Source: an uncultured Desulfobacterales bacterium (GTDB taxonomy: Bacteria > Desulfobacterota > Desulfobacteria > Desulfobacterales > SpSt-501). Taken from it: 64,000 bases of DNA. The translations under genes and the position numbers were made by a program. The notes beneath the pieces are model-generated. The model made no database searches and was not told where the DNA came from. It worked only from the letters and a program-made list of their open reading frames with translations. The stretch spans positions 29,759 to 93,758 of the forward strand of contig CALIUY010000024.1 in NCBI GenBank assembly GCA_938048455.1, read 5' to 3'. Below, one piece after another: positions 16,887 to 25,609 of this stretch; the first letter of the stretch is position 1, and each line of letters begins with the position of its first letter.

Positions 16887-18115
16887 TGCCCGAAGGAATC
16901 GAAAACGAAGATCTTCCGGAGGAGCCCTCTTTCCGGGTGCCCGCCGTGGAAATCGAGGATCGGCTCGCCCGCCTGCAGCAGGCGCTCGGGGCCGAAGAGC
17001 TCGAAGCCGCCTTTCTCGTTCAGACGGTGGACCGCTTCTATTTCACCGGCACCGCCCAGGATGCCTTTCTTTTCGCTCCCGCGCAGGGACCCGCGCTGCT
17101 TTTCGTGCGGCGCCATGTTCCCCGCGCCCGCGAGGAATCTCCGCTTGCGGAAATCGTACCGATCGAAAGCGTACGCCGCATCCCGGAGCTCTTGAAAAAA
17201 CGCTTCGGCCGGCTTCCGGCGCGGCTGGGCCTCGAACTCGACGTCCTGCCGGTGAACGACTTCCGGTTCTTCCGCGATCTCCTTGCGCCGCAGGACATCC
17301 GCGACATCTCCCCCTGCATCCTCCGGCTCCGCAGCCGCAAGTCGGCTTGGGAAATCGCGCAACTCGAAGCGACCGCCGAGATGAGTCGCCGCACCTTCGA
17401 ATTCATGCGCCGCTTTCTCGCCCCCGGCATGACGGAGATGGAGTTCGCCGCGCAGGCCGAGGCCTTCAGCCGCCGCCGGGGGCATGCCGGAGTGCTTCGG
17501 GTGCGCGGGTTCAACGCGCTCGGCTATCCCGGCCACGTCCTGAGCGGGCCGAACGGCGGCCGCCCCGGTCTGCTGGACGCACCGGCGACCGGCTCGGGCA
17601 CTTCCTGTGCCTTTCCCGCCGGCGCCGGGCCGCGGCGGATCCGCCCGCACGAGCCGGTTCTCGTCGACTTCGGCTCCGTGAAGAACGGCTACCACCTGGA
17701 TGAGGCACGCATGTTCGCCGTCGGCGGCATGCCCGAGGAAGCGATGGCCGCCTGCCGCGCGGCCATCGCGCTGCACGACCGGCTGATCGCCGCCGCACGT
17801 CCCGGCGTGACGGGCGCGGCGCTGTTCGAGCAGGCCGTGACCTTCGCCGCCGCCCTGGGCTATGAAGAGAGCTTCCTCGGCCCGCCGGGGCACAAGGTCC
17901 GCTTCGTCGGCCACGGCATCGGGCTCGAGCTGGTCGAACCCCCCTTTCTCGCGCGCGGTCATGAAACGCCGCTCGAAGAGGACATGGTGTTGGCCCTCGA
18001 GCCGAAATTCGTCTTCGCGGGCCGTTTCGCCGCCGGCGTGGAAAGCGTCTTTCGCGTGACCCCCGAGGGAGGACGCCTGCTGAGCCGCGTCCCGGTCGAG
18101 GTTTTCGTCTGCTGA
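16886..18115 (+). CDS. M24-family metallopeptidase (Xaa-Pro dipeptidase/creatinase fold)
   Basis: 409 residues with the creatinase N-terminal domain and a C-terminal pita-bread domain. All five dinuclear-metal ligands are present: D261 and D272 (VDFGSV through LDEAR), H343 (GHGIGLE), E372 (ALEPKF) and E386 (GVESVFR). The family cleaves Xaa-Pro peptides, but members near amidohydrolases may act on small amide-like compounds. ATG 16886 overlaps the iclR stop (TGATG), so it is co-translated with iclR; ade follows after 11 bp. The physiological substrate is unknown, but regulation with an IclR protein argues for catabolism over housekeeping peptide turnover. Confidence 0.87.
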   Translation: MPEGIENEDLPEEPSFRVPAVEIEDRLARLQQALGAEELEAAFLVQTVDRFYFTGTAQDAFLFAPAQGPALLFVRRHVPRAREESPLAEIVPIESVRRIPELLKKRFGRLPARLGLELDVLPVNDFRFFRDLLAPQDIRDISPCILRLRSRKSAWEIAQLEATAEMSRRTFEFMRRFLAPGMTEMEFAAQAEAFSRRRGHAGVLRVRGFNALGYPGHVLSGPNGGRPGLLDAPATGSGTSCAFPAGAGPRRIRPHEPVLVDFGSVKNGYHLDEARMFAVGGMPEEAMAACRAAIALHDRLIAAARPGVTGAALFEQAVTFAAALGYEESFLGPPGHKVRFVGHGIGLELVEPPFLARGHETPLEEDMVLALEPKFVFAGRFAAGVESVFRVTPEGGRLLSRVPVEVFVC

Positions 18116-18126
18116 AAGGAGCCCGC

Positions 18127-19902
18127 ATGCCCTCGCCTTTTCCCGCCAAAGACCGTCGCACGCTTCTCGGCCTGATGCAGACGGCGCTCGGCCGGGAGCC
18201 GGCCGATCTGGTCATCGAAAACGCCCGCCTGGTCAACGTCTTCACCGGAGAGATCGAGCCCGAAAGCGCGGTGGCCGTGCGGGGGCCCTGGATCGCGCGC
18301 GTGGCACGGGAGACCGCGGACGTCATCGGGCCGCACACGCGCCGCATCGACGCCGCCGGACGGTTTCTCACGCCGGGTCTGATCGACGCTCACACCCACC
18401 TCGCCTGGATCGCCTGTGCATCGCAGATCGTCCCCTATGCGATCGCCTCCGGGGTGACGACGATGGTCACCGAAACGCTCGAACCCTATCCCGTGGCCGG
18501 CCTCCCGGGAGTGCTCGAGTTTCTCGCCTCCCTCGCCGATCAGCCGATCCGGTTCCTGGCGACGGCGCCCGCCATGGTGTCCATCAGCACGGCCGCCCGG
18601 GGGGTCGCCGCCGCGGATCTCGAGGCGCTGGTCGCCCGCGAGGAGGTCCTCGGCCTGGGGGAATCCTACTGGCAGGCCGTGCTGCAGGATCCGGCGGTTT
18701 ATCTCCCGGCCATCGAGACCGCCCTTGCGGCGGGAAAACTCGTCGAGGGGCATTCGGCGGGAGCCGCGGGGAACAAACTCGCCGCCTACCTGGCGCTCGG
18801 GGTTTCCTCCTGCCACGAGCCGATCGACGCCCCCCAGGCGCTATCGCGGCTTCGGGCGGGGGTCCATGTGCTCGCGCGCGAAGGCGGCATCCGCCGCGAC
18901 CTCGCCGCCATCGCCAAAATCCGGCAGGCCGGAGTCGACCTCCGGCGCCTGGCGCTCGCCAGCGACGGGCTCTCGCCCCGGGACTGGGTGGCGGGGCGGG
19001 GGCTCGACGCGGCGCTTCGCTGTGCGATCGCCTCCGGGATCCCGCCGCTCGAGGCCGTGCGGATGGCGACCCTCCACCCCGCCGAGCATTTCCGGCTCGA
19101 TTCCCTGCTCGGCGCCGTCGCCCCGGGCCGTCTGGCGGATCTCGTGCTCACGGCCGACCTCGCGGATTTCCGGCCCGAGACCGTGATCTGCGGCGGCAGG
19201 ATCCTCTTCGAGGCGGGCCGGCTCGCCTGCAGCCCGCGGCGACATGCCTTCTCGTGGCGGAGCCTGAACACCGTGCACCTGCCGCGGCGACTCACGGCCG
19301 AGGACTTTCGTCTGCAGGGCTTTCCGGAGCCGATCGAGGCCGAGGTGCGGGTGATCGAGCTCGTCAGCGACCTGGTGACCGCGGAGCGCCATCTTCGGCT
19401 TCCGGTACGGGAAGGGGAGCTCCGTCTTCCCGCGGGAGGGGAATTCCAGAAGGTCGCGGCGGTCGACCGCGCCGTACGGCCCGGAAAGCTCTTCACCGGC
19501 GTTCTCCGCGGCTTCGGGCTTTCCCGCGGCGCGGTCGCCTGCAGCGCGGCCTGGGACGGACCGGACATCGTCGTGGTCGGGACGGAGGAAGAAGCGATGG
19601 CGGCCGCGGTGAACCGCGTGGCCGAGCTTCAGGGCGGGGCCGTTTTGCGCGGGGCGGGAGTCCAGGAGAGGGAAATCCCGCTTCCCGTCTTCGGTCTGGC
19701 GGCCGACCGGCCGCTCGCGGAACTGGCGGCGGAGTTCGAAACCTTCAACGCCGCCTTGCGTGAGCTGGGGGCGAACTTTCCCGATCCGCTGCTCACGCTC
19801 GTCACCTTGACGGGAGCCGCCATCCCGTACCTGCGGATCTGCGAGGAGGGGCTGGTCAACCTGCGCGACGGCCGCACCGTCGGGCTGCGGGTGGGGGGAT
19901 GA
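18127..19902 (+). CDS. ade: Adenine deaminase
   Basis: 591 residues, the usual length for bacterial adenine deaminase (amidohydrolase superfamily; adenine to hypoxanthine and ammonia). The metal-binding DAHTHL (H89, H91), the VEGHSAG and SSCHEPID histidines and the ASDGLSPRDW aspartate are all present, as is the characteristic C-terminal domain ending ITLTGAAIPYLRI-like (here LTGAAIPYLRICEEGLVN). AAAGGAGC precedes the ATG. It is the third gene behind iclR. Paralogues annotated as Ade can have other amidohydrolase activities, so a catabolic ring-amine substrate is possible. Confidence 0.87.
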   Translation: MPSPFPAKDRRTLLGLMQTALGREPADLVIENARLVNVFTGEIEPESAVAVRGPWIARVARETADVIGPHTRRIDAAGRFLTPGLIDAHTHLAWIACASQIVPYAIASGVTTMVTETLEPYPVAGLPGVLEFLASLADQPIRFLATAPAMVSISTAARGVAAADLEALVAREEVLGLGESYWQAVLQDPAVYLPAIETALAAGKLVEGHSAGAAGNKLAAYLALGVSSCHEPIDAPQALSRLRAGVHVLAREGGIRRDLAAIAKIRQAGVDLRRLALASDGLSPRDWVAGRGLDAALRCAIASGIPPLEAVRMATLHPAEHFRLDSLLGAVAPGRLADLVLTADLADFRPETVICGGRILFEAGRLACSPRRHAFSWRSLNTVHLPRRLTAEDFRLQGFPEPIEAEVRVIELVSDLVTAERHLRLPVREGELRLPAGGEFQKVAAVDRAVRPGKLFTGVLRGFGLSRGAVACSAAWDGPDIVVVGTEEEAMAAAVNRVAELQGGAVLRGAGVQEREIPLPVFGLAADRPLAELAAEFETFNAALRELGANFPDPLLTLVTLTGAAIPYLRICEEGLVNLRDGRTVGLRVGG

Positions 19903-19906
19903 GCCC

Positions 19907-20350
19907 TCAGTTCCAGAATTTTTCCCGCGCCACCCCCAAGCGGCACCAGGCATAGAGCGCGTCGAAGACCTCGAACTGGTGTTCCAGGTTCTGAAGATCG
20001 TCCGGGTAGCGCACGCTGTAGCCCACGGCGATCGCCTCCAGCCCCGCCGCCACCGCGTCTTTTTCGGGCTTGCCGGATTCCGAGGCGTTCACGATTTTCG
20101 CCAGCCGCTGAAGCGCCCGATCGGTCAAATTGTAATTGTGCAGGATCGCTTCAAACGTGGACAGTTCCCCCTGGCGGTAGAGACCGGCGCCGGGAACATC
20201 GAAAGGGATCGCCCCTTCCCGCTCGGCCAGGGGCAGGACTTCGCTCTGGGGAACGAAAATGAACTGGGCGTCCGAATCGATGAAGCGGGCGATCAGCCAG
20301 GAACAGGCCGCGCGGCAGAAATCGATATGGGAACGCGTCACCCAGAGCAT
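19907..20350 (-). CDS. ChrB-like protein (C-terminal chromate-resistance domain)
   Basis: 147 residues matching the C-terminal ChrB domain: WVTRSHIDFCRAACSWLIARFIDSDAQF, then VLPLAEREGAIPFDVPG, then the STFEAILHNYNLTDRALQRLAKIV and FDALYAWCRLG tail. Full ChrB proteins have an extra N-terminal domain that is lacking here. ChrB is tied to chromate sensing/resistance, but no ChrA transporter is seen, so the role may be different. Start ATG 20350 lies inside the end of the upstream MFS gene (13-bp overlap), indicating an operon ATC hydrolase - MFS - ChrB-like. It converges with ade, 4 bp away. Confidence 0.8.
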   Translation of the reverse strand: MLWVTRSHIDFCRAACSWLIARFIDSDAQFIFVPQSEVLPLAEREGAIPFDVPGAGLYRQGELSTFEAILHNYNLTDRALQRLAKIVNASESGKPEKDAVAAGLEAIAVGYSVRYPDDLQNLEHQFEVFDALYAWCRLGVAREKFWN

Positions 20351-21573
20351 GGCGTGGATTCTCCTTCGTAGAGATTTTTCTTCGTCCCGGGCTCCGGCCG
20401 GCGCAACTCCAGAATTCCGAGTCCGAAGATCGCAAGCGCCATTCCGGCGCCGACGACGCAGACCCCGCCCCAGCCCGCCCCCTGGTAGGCCTGGCCGCAC
20501 AGGGTGATGCCCGCCGTCCCGCCGAGGTAATAGCCCAGAACGTAGAGCGCGTTCGCCCGACCCCGGCCGGCCTCAAGCCTGCGGTTCAGAGCGCCCACCG
20601 CCGCGGCATGCACCGAAAAAAAACCGAGGCAGGCCCCGCACAAGCCCAGGATCACGGCGGTATAGAACGGAACGAGCGTCAGTGCAAGAGAACCTCCCAG
20701 GACCACCGCGCCGGCCGCCATCGTGACGCCGTTTCCGAAGCGGTTGCTGATGCGCCCCGAGAGCGGGGCGATGAGCACCCCCAGAAGGTAGACGAGATAG
20801 AGGCTCGTGATCCGGCCGGTCGAGGCCCGAAAAGGCTCGCCGGCGAGGTAGAAGGGCAGGTAGTTGAAGAGCGCCGAGAAGACGAAAAACGCACCGAATC
20901 CCGCCGCGATCGGCCGCTGAAGCCCCGGACGCCGGAGCAGAGCCGAGATTGCAGGTTCCATCCCCGGTTCGTTTCGCCCTCGCCCGCCCTCGCGCGGCAA
21001 GACCCGGAGGGCGAGCAAGGTCGCCAGGGCGGTGAGCCCGGCGCAGACCCCGAACCCCCAGCGCCAGTGGAGAAGGGGATGAATCCAACCTCCGACCAAG
21101 CGTCCGCCGAGCCCGCCCACGACCGTCGCCGCGACATAGGATCCGAGGATCACATTGAGCCGCGCCGGAGGAAGGCGGCGGGCGAGATCGGCGGCGATGC
21201 AGGTCGTGAGCGCCGGCAAAAAGAGCCCCTGCAGGAAACGAAGGCCGATCAGGACCTCCAGCGAAGGCGCCAGCGCGCAAAGCAGGCTGCACCCGGCGAC
21301 GACCCCGCCCCCGGCGAGGATCAGCGGCGGAACGGGATGGCGGTCCGCCAGACGCCCGAAAGGCAGGTTGGCGAGCGCAATCCCCAGGATCACGGCGGAA
21401 ACGGCGAAAGAAGCCGCGGTTTCTCCGGCGCCGAATTCCGACTGGAGCACGGGAAGCACGGGCTGGACGAGGTAGATGTTCGTGAAGCCCGAGGCGACCA
21501 GGAAAAAAACCGCCGTCTGCAAGCGGCGGGAAACGGGGGGGAAGGCTTCCGGAAGCCCAAAGGAAGGGTTCAA
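20338..21573 (-). CDS. Major facilitator superfamily transporter
   Basis: About 411 residues with twelve hydrophobic segments and the MFS loop motif GRLADRHPVPPL between helices 2 and 3 and GRISNRFG in the second half. It resembles drug/sugar-type exporters (YNFM-like); the substrate is unknown. The frame is open to 21762, but the first 60 residues would lie inside the upstream gene and are not MFS-like. I place the start at TTG 21573, which has GGGGAG about 7 bases before it; no ATG is suitably placed. It begins 20 bp after the ATC-hydrolase-like gene and overlaps the next gene by 13 bp. Confidence 0.8.
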   Translation of the reverse strand: MNPSFGLPEAFPPVSRRLQTAVFFLVASGFTNIYLVQPVLPVLQSEFGAGETAASFAVSAVILGIALANLPFGRLADRHPVPPLILAGGGVVAGCSLLCALAPSLEVLIGLRFLQGLFLPALTTCIAADLARRLPPARLNVILGSYVAATVVGGLGGRLVGGWIHPLLHWRWGFGVCAGLTALATLLALRVLPREGGRGRNEPGMEPAISALLRRPGLQRPIAAGFGAFFVFSALFNYLPFYLAGEPFRASTGRITSLYLVYLLGVLIAPLSGRISNRFGNGVTMAAGAVVLGGSLALTLVPFYTAVILGLCGACLGFFSVHAAAVGALNRRLEAGRGRANALYVLGYYLGGTAGITLCGQAYQGAGWGGVCVVGAGMALAIFGLGILELRRPEPGTKKNLYEGESTPCSG

Positions 21574-21592
21574 GGTCAAGCTCCCCGAGGCG

Positions 21593-22132
21593 TCACGGCC
21601 GAAGCCGGTAGCAGAAATCGCAGCTCGCGGCACTCTCCAGGATTGTCGGGCCGCGGTCGAGACGGATCGCGGGATTGAAGCCCGAGACGAGCGCCGCGTC
21701 CCGGGCGCAGGAGAGAAGAACGCCGAGTTCGGGGATTCCGAGCTCGCGGTACAGTTCCGCATACCGGCAGCGCGTGACCCGGTAAGCCCATACGCTTTCG
21801 CTTTCTTCCCGCGGCTCGACTTCGATCGCCCCGCCCCGCATCCAGGGCTCCATCGCCCGGCGAAAGTGGATCAGCGACCTGCCCCCCGCCCGCTCGGCGA
21901 GCTCGGCGCCCTGGCGCCTCGCCGCCGCTTCGATCACTCGGGTCAGGGTCTCGACCACGGGCTCCCGGCCGCACCGGGCTTCCAGCGCCGCCAGAAGGGG
22001 GGCGAGAATCCGGGCCTCGACTTCCCGGCGCACGAGAACCCCAATCCGCGCATTCAGTTCATCCGGCGGCAACCGCGCGAACGCCTCCGCGATGATCTCT
22101 TCCGGGTCAGGGGAGCCTTTCGCCATGGGCAT
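21593..22132 (-). CDS. L-2-amino-thiazoline-4-carboxylate hydrolase-like protein
   Basis: 179 residues resembling the ATC hydrolase family: a helical N-terminus, then FRRAMEPWMRGGAIEVEPREE, RCRYAELYRELGIPELG, SCARDAALVSGFNPAIRLDRGPTI and a final SCDFCYRL. In Pseudomonas such an enzyme opens the thiazoline ring on the way to L-cysteine, but most homologues in anaerobes are uncharacterised. Start ATG 22132 (a second ATG is at 22126) follows AAGCGGAG. It leads an operon with the MFS and ChrB-like genes, which suggests handling of a small sulfur- or nitrogen-containing compound; that is inference. Confidence 0.7.
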   Translation of the reverse strand: MPMAKGSPDPEEIIAEAFARLPPDELNARIGVLVRREVEARILAPLLAALEARCGREPVVETLTRVIEAAARRQGAELAERAGGRSLIHFRRAMEPWMRGGAIEVEPREESESVWAYRVTRCRYAELYRELGIPELGVLLSCARDAALVSGFNPAIRLDRGPTILESAASCDFCYRLRP

Positions 22133-22156
22133 CTCCGCTTTTCGCTGGGTTCGAAT

Positions 22157-22185
22157 ACCATAAAGGCAGCCGTCCCGGAAAACAA
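22157..22185 (-). promoter_or_regulatory. Predicted promoter of the ATC hydrolase-MFS-ChrB operon
   Basis: On the minus strand TTGTTT (22180-22185) and TATGGT (22157-22162) with a 17-bp spacer, 25 bp before the ATG at 22132. Divergent from the promoter at 22202-22230. Confidence 0.5.
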
Positions 22186-22201
22186 GATCGGATCTCTTCG
22201 A

Positions 22202-22230
22202 TTGCGAACCGGCCGCAATCGGCGTATGCT
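22202..22230 (+). promoter_or_regulatory. Predicted promoter of the Fe-S protein-ZIP-LysE operon
   Basis: TTGCGA (22202-22207) and TATGCT (22225-22230) with a 17-bp spacer. Expected start near 22237, which would leave a leader of about 60 bases before ATG 22299, or almost none before the alternative GTG at 22242. Confidence 0.55.
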
Positions 22231-22298
22231 ACCGTCCACCCGTGCGCCATGCGCTTCGCCACCGCGACGGGTTGGCCGCCGGGGACGTTCGTCGGACG

Positions 22299-23264
22299 AT
22301 GCAACCGCTGCCCTCCACCGTCTCTTTTCTCCAGGCCCTCCGCCGCCGCTTCGGCTGGAACTTCGGCCAATGGCTCCACGCCTGGGCCTATATCCGCTTT
22401 CCCTACACCTACATCGCCCTCGCCACGGGGGCACACCCCCTCTGCCGTCGGTGGCCAAAGCGGAGACACCTTGAGCGCCCCCGGCGAACGGGCGTCCTCG
22501 GGCGCGCCTTCGCCGACGGCTACCACGGCAAGGTCATCCTGCCGCCTGCCGCCAGACGTCTGGTGACGCTGGAGAAACCGCTTCACCTGCCCCGGCTGGA
22601 AACGGTCCTCCCCTACCCTCGGGCGCGCGATCTGATCCTCGAACACCCCGACCACCTGGTTCTCCTCGACTGCCCCTGCCGCAGCGCACGGTCGAACCCC
22701 TGCCTGCCGCTCGATGTCTGCATCATCGTCGGCGAGCCGTTCGCCTCTTTCGTCGCCGATCATCACCCGCGGCGCAGCCGTCGGGTTTCGCCGGAGGAAG
22801 CCCTCGCCGTGCTCTCCGCCTGCCGGCAACGCGGAAATGTGCACCATGCCTTTTTCAAGGAGGCCATGCTCGGCCGCTTTTATGCGATCTGCAACTGCTG
22901 CCCCTGTTGCTGCGGCGCCCTCCAGGCCTGGAGAAGGGGGATCCCCATGCTCGCCCCCTCGGGATATCGACCGCGCATCGAGGACGCCGCGTGCCGGGGC
23001 TGCGGGACCTGCCGCGCGCGCTGCCCGTGCGGCGCGATCGATCTGAAGGAAGGTCGCGCACGCCTGAACCCCGGGCGCTGCCTCGGCTGCGGGCTCTGCA
23101 CCGAGGCATGCCCCGCCGGAGCGATACACCTGGAGCGCGCTCCCGAAACCGGTGACCCCTTGGATCTCCCGCTGGCCGGGCGATCCGACCGGCAGCCGCC
23201 TGTCCACGGCCCGGGTCTCCCGGGAATCCCACGGCAGAGAGAAAATCACCGGAGGCGCGGATGA
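22299..23264 (+). CDS. Cysteine-rich 4Fe-4S protein
   Basis: 321 residues. The C-terminus has two classic 4Fe-4S motifs (C232-G-C-G-T-C to C242-P, and C261-L-G-C-G-L-C to C271-P). Before them is an unusual run, CNCCPCCC at residues 198-205, and further Cys at 125, 127, 135 and 141. I do not recognise a named function; similar ferredoxin-like proteins occur in sulfate reducers. The start is uncertain: GTG 22242 is in frame and lies next to the predicted transcription start, but ATG 22299 begins the conserved-looking part. Its stop overlaps the ZIP transporter start by 4 bp (ATGA). It may bind metal as well as Fe-S clusters, given the transporter next door. Confidence 0.75.
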   Translation: MQPLPSTVSFLQALRRRFGWNFGQWLHAWAYIRFPYTYIALATGAHPLCRRWPKRRHLERPRRTGVLGRAFADGYHGKVILPPAARRLVTLEKPLHLPRLETVLPYPRARDLILEHPDHLVLLDCPCRSARSNPCLPLDVCIIVGEPFASFVADHHPRRSRRVSPEEALAVLSACRQRGNVHHAFFKEAMLGRFYAICNCCPCCCGALQAWRRGIPMLAPSGYRPRIEDAACRGCGTCRARCPCGAIDLKEGRARLNPGRCLGCGLCTEACPAGAIHLERAPETGDPLDLPLAGRSDRQPPVHGPGLPGIPRQRENHRRRG

Positions 23265-24073
23265 TCGAAGGCTTTGCTTCTCTCTCCCCCATCCTGCAGG
23301 CCTTTCTGGCGACTCTCTTTACGTGGTTTCTGACCGCTCTCGGAGCGGGGCTCGTCTTTTTCTTCCGGGAAATCCGCCTGCAGGTGCTGAACGGCATGCT
23401 GGGCTTCGCCTCGGGCGTGATGATCGCCGCCAGCTACTGGTCGCTTCTCGCTCCGGCGATCGAGATGGCCGAGGAAGGGGGGGGGACTCCATGGATCCCG
23501 GCGGTTACGGGATTTCTCGCCGGGGGTCTTTTCATCTGGGGCATCGACCGTCTGCTTCCTCACCTGCATGCCGGCCTGCCGCGGGAGAGCGCCGAGGGGC
23601 TCCCCAGCTCCTGGCGCCGGAGCCTCCTGCTCGTGCTCGCCATCACGATCCACAACATTCCCGAGGGGTTGGCGGTGGGCATCGCTTTCGGCGCGCTCGC
23701 CGCCGATCTCCCCTCCGTTTCGCTCGCCGGCGCCGTGGCGCTCGCCCTGGGCATCGGCATCCAAAATTTCCCGGAGGGTGCCGCCGTCGCCATCCCGCTG
23801 CGGCGCGAGGGGATCTCGCGCCGCAAAAGCTTTTGGCTCGGGCAGGCCTCGGGCATGGTCGAACCGGCGGCCGGCGTGCTGGGAGCGGCGGCCGTGGTTT
23901 TCATCCAGCCGATTCTGCCCTTTGCGCTCGCCTTCGCCGCCGGTGCGATGATCTACGTCGTAGTCGAGGAGCTGATCCCCGCCGCCCGGCAGGAAAAGCA
24001 CAGCGATTTCGCCACGTTGGGGGCCATGCTCGGCTTCGCCGCCATGATGACCTTGGACGTCGCTTTCGGCTGA
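23261..24073 (+). CDS. ZIP-family metal transporter
   Basis: 270 residues with about eight hydrophobic segments. The signature metal-site helices are present: [16 protein letters not shown] and [19 protein letters not shown] proteins move Zn, Fe or other divalent metals into the cytoplasm; this one resembles the ZupT/GufA branch. Translation is coupled to the upstream Fe-S gene by a 4-bp overlap, and the LysE gene follows after 9 bp. A link between metal uptake and a cysteine-rich protein is suggested by the operon but not shown. Confidence 0.9.
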   Translation: MIEGFASLSPILQAFLATLFTWFLTALGAGLVFFFREIRLQVLNGMLGFASGVMIAASYWSLLAPAIEMAEEGGGTPWIPAVTGFLAGGLFIWGIDRLLPHLHAGLPRESAEGLPSSWRRSLLLVLAITIHNIPEGLAVGIAFGALAADLPSVSLAGAVALALGIGIQNFPEGAAVAIPLRREGISRRKSFWLGQASGMVEPAAGVLGAAAVVFIQPILPFALAFAAGAMIYVVVEELIPAARQEKHSDFATLGAMLGFAAMMTLDVAFG

Positions 24074-24082
24074 CCGCTTGCG

Positions 24083-24712
24083 ATGGAGATTTTCCCCGGA
24101 GACCTTCTGCTGCGCGGCTTGGTGCTGGGGCTCGCCGCCGGCTTCTCGCCCGGGCCGCTGACCGTGCTCGTCGTCTCCGAAACTCTGCGCCACGGCCTGC
24201 GCTCGGGGTTGATGGTCGCGCTTGCCCCTTTGCTGACCGATCTGCCGATCATCGTCCTCGCCGTCTTTCTGCTCGACCGGCTCGCGGAGCGGCCGGCGCT
24301 CCTCGGCGGGATCGCCCTTCTCGGCGCCGCGTACCTCTTTCACCTCGGCTGGGAGAGTCTTCGACCGCCGCGGCCGGGCGGGATTCCGGCCTCCCCCGCC
24401 CCCCGGGCCCTGCTGCGGGGGATGGGCGCCAATTTTCTCAACCCGAACCCCTACATCTTCTGGGTCGGGGTGGGAACGCCCTTGTTGCTCGAGGCCGGTG
24501 CGCGCTCCGGACTGCACGCGGCCGCATTCGCCGGCGCTTTCTTCTTCTTTCTCGTGGGCTCGAAGATCGCGCTTGCGCGCCTGGTCGATCGATCGCGCGG
24601 CTTTCTCGAGGGCAAGGCCTTCCGCCGGATCCAGGCGCTGCTCGGCCTTTGCCTGATGGCCTACGGAGTCCTGCTCGTGAAGGAGGGAATCCGGCGTTTA
24701 GCGGGGGGATGA
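24083..24712 (+). CDS. LysE/RhtB-family translocator
   Basis: 209 residues, six hydrophobic segments, with the N-terminal GLAAGFSPGPLTVLVVSETLRHG pattern and GANFLNPNPYIFWVGVG in the middle, both typical of LysE/RhtB exporters. The family exports amino acids or small polar compounds; the substrate here is unknown. It is the last gene of the Fe-S/ZIP operon and converges with fdhD, 47 bp away. I see no clear terminator in that gap. Confidence 0.87.
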   Translation: MEIFPGDLLLRGLVLGLAAGFSPGPLTVLVVSETLRHGLRSGLMVALAPLLTDLPIIVLAVFLLDRLAERPALLGGIALLGAAYLFHLGWESLRPPRPGGIPASPAPRALLRGMGANFLNPNPYIFWVGVGTPLLLEAGARSGLHAAAFAGAFFFFLVGSKIALARLVDRSRGFLEGKAFRRIQALLGLCLMAYGVLLVKEGIRRLAGG

Positions 24713-24759
24713 GGGAAGGGCTCCGCGGCGTGCGGCGGGTAGGGCGCCCGCGATGCCGA

Positions 24760-25602
24760 TCATTCGGCGAGGCGGTCCTCGCCGCTGAAGACGAGAAACC
24801 CCTCTTCGCCCTCGCCGCAGAGCAAGCCAAGATGAAGCTTGCGGGCCATTTCGACGGCGAGCGCCGTCGGCCGGGAAAGCGCGAGGATGGCACCGATCCG
24901 AGCCCGGGCGGCCTTCTGGACGAGTTCGTAGCTGACGCGGGAGGAAAGGACGAGCAGGGAGGCCTCCGCCAGCCTCCGTTCGAGGAGAAGCTTTCCGACC
25001 GCCTTGTCGACGGCGTTGTGCCGGCCGACATCCTCGGCGAAAGCGAGCCCGTGAGCTTCCCGGTCCACGAGAAAAGCGGCGTGGGAGCCGCGGGTGCTGC
25101 GGTAGCATTGCTGCCTGGCGAGCAGGGAGCGGACCGCCTCGCGCAGAACGCCCCTCGCCGGAAGAGGCGCCGGAGCGAGAGGCTTGATCTGCTGCATCAG
25201 CTCCTCGAGCATCTGCTTGCCGCAGATCCCACAGCTGGTCTGGCTGAGAAATCCGCGGCGCGCCAGCAAGGGAGCGACGGCCCGAGCGCGTTCCGGCCGG
25301 AGTCGGATTTCGACCACGTTCGGGTCAAGATCGGCGCAGAAGCCGATCCCGGCGAAATCCTCGGCCGCCTCCACGAGGCCTTCGGCCAGACAAAAACCCG
25401 CCGCGTGGGCGATCTCCTCGCCCGGCGTGCGCATCACCGCCGCGTAGGCGGAGCCCTCGATGCGGAAGAGAAGCGGCTCCTCGCCGATCAGCTCGCGGGA
25501 ATCCGCCTTGGCCCCTGCGGCGTCCAGATGGAGCACGGGGCGTCGGACGCTGCGGGAAGAAGCGGAAGTCGGCTCGTCGGTATCCCGGGGACGGTCCGTC
25601 AT
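24760..25602 (-). CDS. fdhD: Formate dehydrogenase accessory sulfurtransferase FdhD
   Basis: 280 residues. FdhD passes sulfur from a cysteine desulfurase to the bis-pterin Mo/W centre of formate dehydrogenases. The persulfide-carrying motif SCGICGK (C124, C127) and the DVGRHNAVDK motif are intact. ATG 25602 is chosen because the frame back to 25728 overlaps bamF and is not FdhD-like. It begins 7 bp after the bamF stop and so appears to be the last gene of the bam operon. No formate dehydrogenase is in the window; FdhD may serve one elsewhere, or help mature BamB, which also carries a bis-pterin tungsten centre (inference). Confidence 0.9.
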   Translation of the reverse strand: MTDRPRDTDEPTSASSRSVRRPVLHLDAAGAKADSRELIGEEPLLFRIEGSAYAAVMRTPGEEIAHAAGFCLAEGLVEAAEDFAGIGFCADLDPNVVEIRLRPERARAVAPLLARRGFLSQTSCGICGKQMLEELMQQIKPLAPAPLPARGVLREAVRSLLARQQCYRSTRGSHAAFLVDREAHGLAFAEDVGRHNAVDKAVGKLLLERRLAEASLLVLSSRVSYELVQKAARARIGAILALSRPTALAVEMARKLHLGLLCGEGEEGFLVFSGEDRLAE

Positions 25603-25609
25603 GGAGGGT

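Noticed and set aside
24713..24759. Bidirectional terminator between the LysE gene and fdhD
   Set aside because: I found no stable stem with a T-run in these 47 bases.
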